From an uncultured Dehalococcoidia bacterium (lineage in GTDB: Bacteria > Chloroflexota > Dehalococcoidia > Bin125), in contig CATQGW010000005.1 in assembly GCA_958295515.1 (NCBI GenBank), positions 124,001 through 188,000 of the forward strand: 64,000 bases of DNA, given 5' to 3'. The notes beneath the pieces are model-generated. The model did no database searches. It worked only from the letters and a program-made list of their open reading frames with translations, and was not told the origin of the DNA. Positions 54,850 through 63,500 of this stretch are shown here, piece by piece. A program made the position numbers and the translations under genes. Every line of letters starts with the position of its first letter. The first letter of the stretch is position 1.

Positions 54850-57150
54850 CTATTCCGCGTCGTCGAGGAGGGCGTCGAGGAGGCGGGTGGGGCTGGCGGG
54901 GAGTTGGTTGATGCGTAGGCCGGTGGCGTTGTGGATGGCGTTGGCGATGGCGGCGAGCGGGGGGACGATCGGGACTTCGCCGACGCCGCGGACGCCGTAG
55001 GGGTGGCCGGGGTTGGGGACTTCGACGAGGATCGTCTCGATGTCGGGCAGGTCGAGCGCGGTGGGCATGCGGTAGTCGAGCAGGCTCGCGTTCTGCATCC
55101 GGCCGTCGTCGCTGTAGAGGTATTCCTCGCTGAGCGCCATGCCCGCGCCCTGCGCGGCGCCGCCCTGCACCTGGCCTTCGACGTAGGCGGGGTGGATTGC
55201 GGTGCCCACGTCCTGGACGGCGGTGTAGCGCAGGATGTCGACTTTGCCGGTGTCGGGATCGACGGCGAGATCGACGATGTGGCAGCCGTAGGCGGGGCCG
55301 GGGCGGTTGGGCAGGACGTCGGCCTGGCCCTGGATCATCCCGCCGGTCTGCTGCATTTTGCGGCAGAGTTCGCTGAAGCTGAGCTGCTGATCGTCGGGGC
55401 CGCGGATGATGCCGTCGTCGCCGTAGGCGACCTGCTCAGGTTCGGTCTCCCAGATCAGGGCGGCGCGCTGCTCCATCTGGCGGCGCACATCGAGCGCGGC
55501 CTCGTGGACGGCGATGCCGGTCGCGTAGGTGACGCGGCTGCCGCCGGTGACGTGGGTGTAGCCGATCGAGTCGGTATCGACGACCTGCGGGCGGACCTGT
55601 TGGTAGTCGATGCCCATCGTTTCGGCGAATTGCATGGCGAGGCCGGCGCGCTGGCCGCCGATATCGACGGAGCCGACCGAGAGGTTGACGCTGCCATCGG
55701 AGTTGAGCGAGGCGTAGGCGGCGGATTCCATGCCGGCGTTGGTCCAGAAGCCCATCGAGACGCCGCGGCCGACGTATTCGCCCTCGATTTCGGAGCGGTA
55801 GTGGGGGCTGTCGATGGCGGCTTGCATCGTCTCCTGCGCGCCGATTGTGGGGAGCACGACGCCGTCGGCGCGGCGGGTGCCTTCGCGGGCGGCGTTCTGG
55901 GCGCGGAGCTCCATGGGGTCGCGTCCGAGCCGCTCGGCGAGCTGGTCCATCAGGCTTTCGACGGCGAAGGTGCCCTGCGGGGAGCCGGGCGCGCGGTAGG
56001 CCTGGCACTTGGGCTTGTTGGTCACCACGTCGAGCGCGTTGGCGTAGAGGTTGGGGATGTCGTAGGAGGAGAACATGCAGGTCGCGCCCGCGCCGACGGG
56101 CGAGCCGGGGTAGGCGCCGGCCTCGTAGGCGAGGGTGGCTTCGGCGGCGACGAGCGTGCCGTCGGACTTCGCGCCGAGCTTGCAGCGGACGTAGGTGGAG
56201 GAGGTGGGGCCGGTGCCGATCAGCACTTCCTCGCGGTTCATGTACATCTTGACCGGGCGGCCGGTGATGCGGGACATGAGCGCGGCGAGCGGCTCCATAT
56301 AGGCGGGCAGCTTGCCGCCGAAGCCGCCGCCGATCTCCATCGGCACGACTTTGACCTGCGAGAGCGGGATATCGAGCATCCGCGAGAGCGTGGCGCGGGC
56401 GACGAACGGTCCCTGGGTGGAGACCCAGACGGTGAGTGTGCCGTCGGCGTTCCACTGCGCGGTGCCGTTCTGCGGCTCGATGTAGCCCTGGTGGGCGGCG
56501 GCGGTCTCGAATTCGCCCTCAACGATGAGGTCGGCATCGGCGAAGGCGGCGGCCGGGTCGCCCTGCTCGAATTCGAGCTGGCTGGCGATGTTGGTGAAGC
56601 GCTCGCCGCGGCCCTCGCCGGGCACGAAGCGGGCGACCATCTCGACGGTGCGCATGCCCTCGTGGAGCAGCGGCGCGCCATCGGCCATCGCGTCGTGGAC
56701 GTTGAGCACGGGCGGGAGCGGCTCGTATTCGACCTCGATCAGTTCGAGCGCATCCTCGGCGATGTGCGGATCGGTGGCGCAGACGGCGGCGACGGCGTGG
56801 CCCTGGTAGAGCGCTTTGTCGGAGGCGAGCGTGTTGTCGAGGATCCACTTGTAGGGGGAGACGGTTTCGCCGAGGTCGACGATTTCGTCGGACGCGCCGG
56901 GCAGGTGGTCGTGGGTGACGACGCAGCGGACGCCGGGCAGCGCTTCGGCCTTGGCGGTGTCGATGCTGAGGATGCGCGCGTGGGCGTGGGGGCTGCGCTT
57001 GATCCGCCCGAAGAGCATGCCGGGCAGGTTGATGTCGGCCCCGTAGCGGGCGCGTCCGGTGACTTTTTCGACGCCGTCGGGTCGGACGGGGCGGGTGCCG
57101 ACGACCTTGTACTCGCGCGTGGACTGCTGGGGCGCTTCGCTGGTGGTCAT
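54850..57150 (-). CDS. Xanthine dehydrogenase family molybdopterin-binding subunit
   Basis: 766 residues. VGTRPVRPDGVEKVTGRARYGADINLPGMLFGRIKRSPHAHARI is the usual start. QTEGGFGGK-type GGGFGGKLPAYMEP, KCQAYRAPGSPQGTFAVESLMDQLAERL and the catalytic Glu in GVRGVGEVPIVPPLAAIANAI are present. It holds the molybdenum cofactor and hydroxylates small molecules; the substrate loop AYRAPG differs from CO dehydrogenases. The iron-sulfur and FAD subunits are not next to it. The ATG at 57150 follows GGAGGCGGAGCAGAGC. A MOSC protein and a MoaD-like protein elsewhere in the window fit its cofactor needs. Confidence 0.93.
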   Translation of the reverse strand: MTTSEAPQQSTREYKVVGTRPVRPDGVEKVTGRARYGADINLPGMLFGRIKRSPHAHARILSIDTAKAEALPGVRCVVTHDHLPGASDEIVDLGETVSPYKWILDNTLASDKALYQGHAVAAVCATDPHIAEDALELIEVEYEPLPPVLNVHDAMADGAPLLHEGMRTVEMVARFVPGEGRGERFTNIASQLEFEQGDPAAAFADADLIVEGEFETAAAHQGYIEPQNGTAQWNADGTLTVWVSTQGPFVARATLSRMLDIPLSQVKVVPMEIGGGFGGKLPAYMEPLAALMSRITGRPVKMYMNREEVLIGTGPTSSTYVRCKLGAKSDGTLVAAEATLAYEAGAYPGSPVGAGATCMFSSYDIPNLYANALDVVTNKPKCQAYRAPGSPQGTFAVESLMDQLAERLGRDPMELRAQNAAREGTRRADGVVLPTIGAQETMQAAIDSPHYRSEIEGEYVGRGVSMGFWTNAGMESAAYASLNSDGSVNLSVGSVDIGGQRAGLAMQFAETMGIDYQQVRPQVVDTDSIGYTHVTGGSRVTYATGIAVHEAALDVRRQMEQRAALIWETEPEQVAYGDDGIIRGPDDQQLSFSELCRKMQQTGGMIQGQADVLPNRPGPAYGCHIVDLAVDPDTGKVDILRYTAVQDVGTAIHPAYVEGQVQGGAAQGAGMALSEEYLYSDDGRMQNASLLDYRMPTALDLPDIETILVEVPNPGHPYGVRGVGEVPIVPPLAAIANAIHNATGLRINQLPASPTRLLDALLDDAE

Positions 57151-57357
57151 GCTCTGCTCCGCCTCCTCTACCCGTGCTAATGCTGCGGGTTGCGTGCCAA
57201 CAAGTGAACAGATAGGCTAACGGAAGTGTGTCGTTCTCGCACGCCAATGGCACGGAAGCGGGCATGCGCGGGGGAAGGTGGGCCATTGTTGCGCCCCTCA
57301 GGCCATCTGAAGTCCATAGCTCGCGGCAGCGGACGCTTGATCAATCTCCATCCGGGC

Positions 57358-59097
57358 ATGTTGAGGCTTCGCGGCCATCGGATGTTCACGACAAGCCCCA
57401 GCGCCACGCTGTGGTGGCTGATGCTCGTCCTAGTCGCGATTGCCGGATTCTCGCTGCTCGCTGACTCGGCAAGTGCCAACGAGCCCGGGGAGCGTCGAAT
57501 TGTCCTCCGCCCGGGCTTGAATGCTGTAGGTTGGGTCGGCGACGAAACCTTTGTCTCAGATGTCTTTGCAGAACTCCCCGAGGCCTCAGCAGTATACGCA
57601 TGGGATGCCCTTAACCAACGCTACCTGGTCGCAGCGCGGCTGGCGCCGGCGTCGCTTTGGACGCTAGAGACCGTCACGCCCGGAATGGGCATCCTGGTGT
57701 CAATAGAAGGCGACGCTGCGGTGGAGTGGCGGATACCGCTCACACCAGTCAGCGGCACTGTGCGCATTTTCCCAGGAATGAACCTCGTCGCATGGTCAGG
57801 AAGAGATAACACACCACTTGCTCATGCACTGAGAGGCGTAGGTACGTCGATCGGCGACGTATACGTCAACGACAGTGGAGCGGCTGAGTGGTCCGCATTC
57901 GCTCCCAGCGATTCGAGCGGGACCGGCGCTCCTGATCTGATCGACCGTGGCGAGGCTCTCTGGGTCTTTTCGGCGCGCCGGCTCAATTGGCTACAGCCAA
58001 CCTATGTCCTGCCACAGATCACGGCAGACATTTCCGACAGCGACAAGGCCCGAGTGCTAGGCGCGCTAGGCGACGCCGGTGCATTCTTTGACCGAGCCTA
58101 CGGTATCCAAGCTGACCCTGCCCGGCTCCTTCTTGCGTTCCGGAACGCGCCCGACTGGCCTCATGCAGGCGGTGGTGTCGATTGGTTCCCATCTGCTGAG
58201 ATCACGTTCACGAACGTTGAACGTTTCACGGACTCCTATCTCTCCGAGTTCGTGGCGCACGAATACGCTCACGTTTTGCAAGGTCAACTGGACACCACGG
58301 CGTTCTTCGAATCGAATGAATATACCATCGGCTACACATCGGTGGGTTCAGCTGCGCCGTGGTGGATGAAGGAAGGCGGTGCGTATTTCGTCGCGGAAGG
58401 TCGCTATGGCGTTGAGATAGGCCTGTCCGATGTGCTACAACACGCACGCTTAAGCCTCAGCAATACGTCGCCACCGCTGCGAACCCTCGTTCGTCGTGGC
58501 GATTGGACAGTGCCGTACGCGGCGTATTCCCGCGGTGCGCTGGCAATGCAACAACTCACTGCTAAAGCTGGCGACGACTCGTTGTTCGAATTCTGGCGAG
58601 TGCTTGCAGCGCCAGACGAATCGCCCATACCACTCGAGGAACTGGATCCGGCATGGCAAAGTGCTTTCAAGTCAGTATTCGGCGTGGCAGTTGACGACTT
58701 TTACAACGAATTTCGCGAATGGCATTGCGCGCAAGCGGTCGAGAACGGCGACGTAAAGAGCGACGACTGCGCGGCGAGGGCGACGCGACTTGTTCGCGGC
58801 GCGCTCTATTTTAACTGCGGGCTGAACCCCGCCAGAGACATACGGTTACTCCAGCAGATCGACGGCGCGTGGACCCCGCTAGACTGGTGGCTTACCGATG
58901 GCGGTTATTTTGCGCTCGCAGCACCAGCTGACGGACTGTACGTCATCGAAGTGAAATGGAGCGATCGTTCGCAATACTTCGGTGTCAATGGGATCAATGC
59001 TGTGTTGTCTGACGCCATTCCCTATCAGGTCGATCGTTCCGGAATCGACGTCAAGCTCTCTCGTTTGTACCGCCGAACGGAGGATTGTCCACCCTAG
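57358..59097 (+). CDS. Secreted HExxH peptidase (peptidase MA-like) with two 'PGxNxVxWxG' domains
   Basis: 579 residues if started at ATG 57358; ATG 57382 is an alternative, and the still longer track start is unlikely. A signal peptide (LWWLMLVLVAIAGFSLLADSASA) is followed by two related domains: IVLRPGLNAVGWVGDE ... (about 47-127) and VRIFPGMNLVAWSGRD ... (about 135-213). The zinc site is HEYAH (301-305) with a third ligand Glu in WWMKEGGAYF (Glu339), a gluzincin layout. The C-terminal domain (about 470-579) is of unknown fold. Codon use is more mixed than in neighbours. It may act on cell-surface or external proteins. Confidence 0.8.
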   Translation: MLRLRGHRMFTTSPSATLWWLMLVLVAIAGFSLLADSASANEPGERRIVLRPGLNAVGWVGDETFVSDVFAELPEASAVYAWDALNQRYLVAARLAPASLWTLETVTPGMGILVSIEGDAAVEWRIPLTPVSGTVRIFPGMNLVAWSGRDNTPLAHALRGVGTSIGDVYVNDSGAAEWSAFAPSDSSGTGAPDLIDRGEALWVFSARRLNWLQPTYVLPQITADISDSDKARVLGALGDAGAFFDRAYGIQADPARLLLAFRNAPDWPHAGGGVDWFPSAEITFTNVERFTDSYLSEFVAHEYAHVLQGQLDTTAFFESNEYTIGYTSVGSAAPWWMKEGGAYFVAEGRYGVEIGLSDVLQHARLSLSNTSPPLRTLVRRGDWTVPYAAYSRGALAMQQLTAKAGDDSLFEFWRVLAAPDESPIPLEELDPAWQSAFKSVFGVAVDDFYNEFREWHCAQAVENGDVKSDDCAARATRLVRGALYFNCGLNPARDIRLLQQIDGAWTPLDWWLTDGGYFALAAPADGLYVIEVKWSDRSQYFGVNGINAVLSDAIPYQVDRSGIDVKLSRLYRRTEDCPP

Positions 59098-59285
59098 AGA
59101 TGATCCACTTCAACGATCATATCGAAGCTGTCACGGCGCGAACAGCATTAACATCTTATGGCCTTGTGTAATCCGTCACCAAGTCGATCAGACCAGGGTC
59201 AACGTTGATTTTTCTGGCGGGGCGATCTGTGCCAAGCCGTAGACGGCGAAACGGATTCAGGCGTGGCGCAGGCGGCGTTGGCTCC

Positions 59286-59582
59286 TTACTCGCCCCCGCT
59301 CATTGCGGGGAGGATGTGTACTTCGGCGCCGGCCGGGACGCGGGCGAGCAGTCCGAGCGGCTGTTGTTCGCTGTTGACGGCGACGGAGAGGCCGCGCCGC
59401 AGTCGGTCGTCCTCGACCAGCGTGTCCCGGAAGCCGGGCCAGCGGGTTTCGAGATCGTCAACGATTTGGCGGACGGTGCGCCCGGAGACGGTGAGGGAGC
59501 GCGCGCCGCCGCAGAGGCTGCGCATCGCGGGCGGCACGAAGACCGTCACATCGGGCGCGGCGGTGGGCGCTTCGCCGGGCAT
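59286..59582 (-). CDS. MoaD/ThiS-like ubiquitin-fold sulfur carrier
   Basis: 98 residues from the ATG at 59582. VTVFVPPAMRSLCGGARSLTV, VRQIVDDLETRWPGFRDTLV and LLARVPAGAEVHILPAMSGGE fit the beta-grasp sulfur carriers, with HILPAMSGG as the C-terminal strand. Such proteins form a thiocarboxylate on a terminal GlyGly. Here an extra Glu follows the GG, so the end may have to be trimmed first. Role in molybdopterin or another sulfur pathway is possible. It lies 35 bases after the MaoC-like gene in the same direction. Confidence 0.8.
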   Translation of the reverse strand: MPGEAPTAAPDVTVFVPPAMRSLCGGARSLTVSGRTVRQIVDDLETRWPGFRDTLVEDDRLRRGLSVAVNSEQQPLGLLARVPAGAEVHILPAMSGGE

Positions 59583-59617
59583 CGCTGGCCTCTCCGCTGG
59601 CGAAATTGCGGCGTGGC

Positions 59618-60454
59618 TTAGAGCGCGACGCTGCCTTCGGCGACGACGGCGATCACGCCGTTGTCTTTTTCGACCCAGCAGAAGAGGTCGCGGCGGCTGG
59701 GATCGTCGGCGTTGGTTCCCTGCAGGACGCCGCGGACGCGGACGGTCTCGTTGGGCCAGACGATGTTGGCGAATTTGATCAGCAGCCGCCCGCTGGAGGC
59801 CCAGGCCGCGCCGAAGCGCTGGTCGAGCAGTTCGCCGAGCAGGGACATCGTCATTTTGCCGCCGACCACGACATCGGTGAAGCCGAGTTCGGCGGAGGCT
59901 TCCTTGTTGGTGTGGTAGTTGCGGTCGCCGTGGAAGAACGCGCCGCACATTTCGAGCGTGATGGTGCGCTCGAGCGGGCCGAATGCCTCGCCTTCGGGCA
60001 CATCGAACTTGCGCGCGCCCTCTTTCTTGGAGGGGTCGCGCAGGGTGACCTCGCCCTCGCTCTGGTAGAGCACGAAGGACTGGTGGTGGCGCTGGACGAC
60101 GACGACATCGCCGTCGGGATCGCGCAGTTCGGTTTCGGTCAGGATCACGGTGCGGTCGCGGCGCTCGTAGACGTCCAGCGATTTGGCGCTGGCGGTGTAG
60201 CGCAGGCCGGGCTGGAGGGGGGCACGGAAGTCCCACTCCTGGCGCAGCCAGAGGTTGCCGAAGTCGTTGGCGAAGTGCATGCGGGTGGAGAGGTCGGCGT
60301 TGGCGGCGACCATCGTGGGCACGACGGCGAACTCGGCGGGCGGTTCGAGGTCGAGGCCCTCGTAGTAGTCGTTCAGCGCGGTGTCGTCGATCAGCACCTC
60401 GGCGCTGCCGAGGTCGACGCCGGCCTGGGGTTGTTCGTACTTGGTGATGGCCAT
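59618..60454 (-). CDS. MaoC-like hot-dog dehydratase family protein
   Basis: 278 residues from the ATG at 60454; the 590-residue track ORF is not credible before that point. VVPTMVAANADLSTRMHF, TETELRDPDGDVVVVQRHHQSFVLY, FHGDRNYHTNKEASAELGFTDVVVGGKMTMSLLGELLDQRF and RLLIKFANIVWPNETVRVRGVLQG are typical of double hot-dog, MaoC-like proteins that hydrate or dehydrate acyl-CoA. I do not see a clear catalytic Asp/His dyad. The MoaD-like gene follows 35 bases later, and the S8 peptidase gene precedes it by 116 bases. Confidence 0.8.
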   Translation of the reverse strand: MAITKYEQPQAGVDLGSAEVLIDDTALNDYYEGLDLEPPAEFAVVPTMVAANADLSTRMHFANDFGNLWLRQEWDFRAPLQPGLRYTASAKSLDVYERRDRTVILTETELRDPDGDVVVVQRHHQSFVLYQSEGEVTLRDPSKKEGARKFDVPEGEAFGPLERTITLEMCGAFFHGDRNYHTNKEASAELGFTDVVVGGKMTMSLLGELLDQRFGAAWASSGRLLIKFANIVWPNETVRVRGVLQGTNADDPSRRDLFCWVEKDNGVIAVVAEGSVAL

Positions 60455-60570
60455 GGTGTGGTCTCCGTCCGGATCGCAGGTGCGGGCTGGGTAGCCCGAA
60501 TGATACGTGGTCGGCAGGTCAGTTGCCTCTTTGCGGGCGTGCGTGGGCTGTCGGTGGCTGTTGCCTCTCC

Positions 60571-63500
60571 TCAGGGGACTGGCGGGAGCGGCTGCGGCCA
60601 GATGACCGGTTGCTCGGCGTCGATCAGCAGCCAGAGGATTGCGCCGGTGGGGAGGCGTTGGAGGGTGTTGAGCGTGGAGGGGAGCTCGGGGGCGAAGCCG
60701 AGCCAGCGCTGGTTGGCGGCGTCCCAGGCGTAGGCGCGCAGCGCCTGGCGGGCGATGGGAGTCAGCGCGGCGGTGATCCGCGTGGGCAAACCCTGCCAGG
60801 TCACGGTGTTCCAGCCGGGCTGTAGCAAAACGCGGCGCAGGTCGTCGTAGCGCCAGGCGTCGCGCAGCTGCGCGGCGCGCCCGTCGGAGCGGAGCACGGT
60901 CAGATCGGTTGCGCCCTGCCAGGATGCGGCGGGCGTTTCGACGATGATCGTTTGGCTGTCGGCGGAGCGCACCAACGCTTCCGCGCCGCCGATGAAGACG
61001 CGCGGCGGCGCGCCGTCGATGCGGAAGCGCGCGCCGACGATGGTCAGCAGCTCGCCGCCGGGGTAGCCGCCGATCCGCGGGGAGAGGGAGCGGATTTGGG
61101 GGGCGGGGGCGGCGGCTCGGCCGGCGCTGACGCCGAGCGCGCCGCCCTGCGCGTCGTGCGCGAGCACCCAGAAGCGGTCGGCGGTCCCCACATCGATCCG
61201 CTCGAAGGCGAAGCTGCCGTTTTGGACGGGCGCGCCGGCCAGATACTGCGCCGCCGCGTCGCCGCTGGCGGCGTAGAGGTCCACCGAGGCCGCGCCGGGG
61301 GCTGCGCCGCGCAGCGCAGCGACGCCCTGGGCGAATTCCAGCTCGAGGATGCGCGGAGCGGCGGTTTGTTCGTCGGCGGTCGCAATCCACGCGCCGCCGT
61401 TGGACCAGATACGGTTGCCGCGCAGGGCCGGCGCGGCGGCATCGGCGGCTTGAGAGAGGGCGGGGCCGGCGTTGAACGCGATCCGGTTGCCGTCGGTGAG
61501 CTCGGCTGAGGTCAGGGCAGCGGCGGTCGCGCGGAGCAGCAATTGGGATGACGCGCCGGACTGGAAGCGGAGCTGCGTTTCGAGCGGCGCGCCGTTGAGC
61601 GAGAAGCGGATCGTTACACCAGGGCCGGCGATCGCCGCCTGGAAGCGGGCGTCGGAGCCGATTTCAATGCGTCCTGCCGAGCGGCGGTCGAGCCAGAGGT
61701 CCAGCGCCGCGCCGGGGGCGGCGGGCAGGCCGTCGATCAGCAGCACGCCGCGCAGCAGGTGCAGTGCGCCGGCGCGCGGTTCGAGCTCGGTGAGCGCGAG
61801 CGGGGCGATCGGCGGGGGCGCGTTCTGCAGGTCGGGAGGCGGCGCGCGCTCAGCGCCGACGATCAGTCTGCCCGCGCCCGCTTCGAGCTGCACGCCCGGG
61901 CCGCCGTTGCCGTTTGGTGCGCCGTCGCGTTCGAGGCCGATTCTGCTGTGGGTCAGCCGTCCTGAACCGTCCGCCTCGACGACGATGCCGGGGCCGCGGT
62001 TGCCGACGGCGACGATCTGCTCCAGCGCGGCGTCGGGCGCGGCGATCACGAGGCCGCGCCCGTTCTGGGCGAGGCGCAGCCGCAGCGCCTGGGCGTTGTC
62101 GCCGGTGACGACGACGCCGGCGTCGGCTGCGCCGACGATTTCCAATCCTGCGAGGGTGATGCCTGCGCCGGCCAGGACCAGACCGGCGGCGGTGTTGTGG
62201 GCGTCGAGCCGCCAGCCTGCGCCGTCGAGCACTGCGCCGTCGCGCTCCAGCGGCGGGAGCGGCGATTCGAGTGTGATCACGCGCGGCGTAATGCCGTTGT
62301 CGAAGGCGATGTAGTCGGCTTCGCCGGCGTTGACGCGGGTGATCGCGTCGCGCAGCGTGTACTCGCCGCGGTCGGCGGCGGAGGCGACCGTGATCAGCCG
62401 TTCGCGGGCGGCGGCGAGCGCCGCTTCGGCGTTGATCCGGCCGGCGCCGGAGCGCGTGTCATGACCTTCGGGCCCGATGTCGATCGCGGTTTCCAGCAGC
62501 AGTTCGCGCAACAGGCGTCGCTCGACAGCGGCGCTGCCGCCGTTGGCGGCGAGCAGCGCGGGCTGCGCTTCGAGCAGCAGCGCGGCGACGGCGGCGACGT
62601 GCGGTGCGGCGGCGGAGGTGCCGAAGAAGCGCTCGCCGAACTCGGTCGCGCCGGAGATGCGCACGCCGTCCACCGCGGCGATATCCGGCTTGGCCGCGCC
62701 ATTGTTGGTCGGTCCCTGGCTGCTGTACTGCGCGGTGCGGTTGAGTCCATCCTGATCGTGGGCGATCGCGGCGACAGTGATCACGCCGCCGCCGGCGTCG
62801 GCCTGAGCGAGCAGGCTGCTCTCGCCGGTGGCGGTTTCCAGGGCGGACGCGGCGGTTTCGCGGCTGCGGTGCAGAACGAAGAGTTCCAGCTCGAGCGGGT
62901 CGGCGGCGGCGCGCCAGTTCTGCACGACCAGCCCGAAGCGGGCGTCGGCGGCTTCGTTGGTATAGACGAGCAGCTCCTGGGGATTGAGCGCGTCGATCGC
63001 CTGGCGGCGCTCGCTGGAGGCGACGACCGCGCCGCTCTGGTCGAGCAGGTAGAGGTCGAAATCGTGCTCGGCGCGGCCCCAGGGTTCGTCCCAGTGGAGC
63101 GCGACGACGACGCGCTCGCCGTGTTCGAGTCGGAAGCGGTTGAGCGGCGCGCCCTGCCGCCAGGTGTGCAGCGGTCCGGGGTTGGGCAGTCCCAGCGCCG
63201 CGCCGTCGACGCCGGCCGAGAAGCGGCCCGACCAGTGCGTCTGCGCCCAGTTGCCGGCGGCGGTGATGTAGGCGCGCAGCGGCCAGTCGGGGTGGGCCAG
63301 CGCGGCTGCGGTGTTGCGCGAGACATCGCTCTGCTGATCGTCGGGATAGAGAAAGCCGACGTCGTCGACGATCACATCAACGCGCTGGGCGAAGTAGCGC
63401 ACGGCGGCGATCATGTCGGTGTCGGTGGCGACCGCGCCGAAGGAGAGTTGCGCGCCGGGCGCGAGGTCGTGGACGAGTTCGAGCATCGCGGTGCCTTCTG

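Noticed and set aside
54931-57180. 749-residue + strand ORF
   Set aside because: Antisense shadow of the molybdoenzyme gene, with Gly/Val/Asp bias and no domain pattern.
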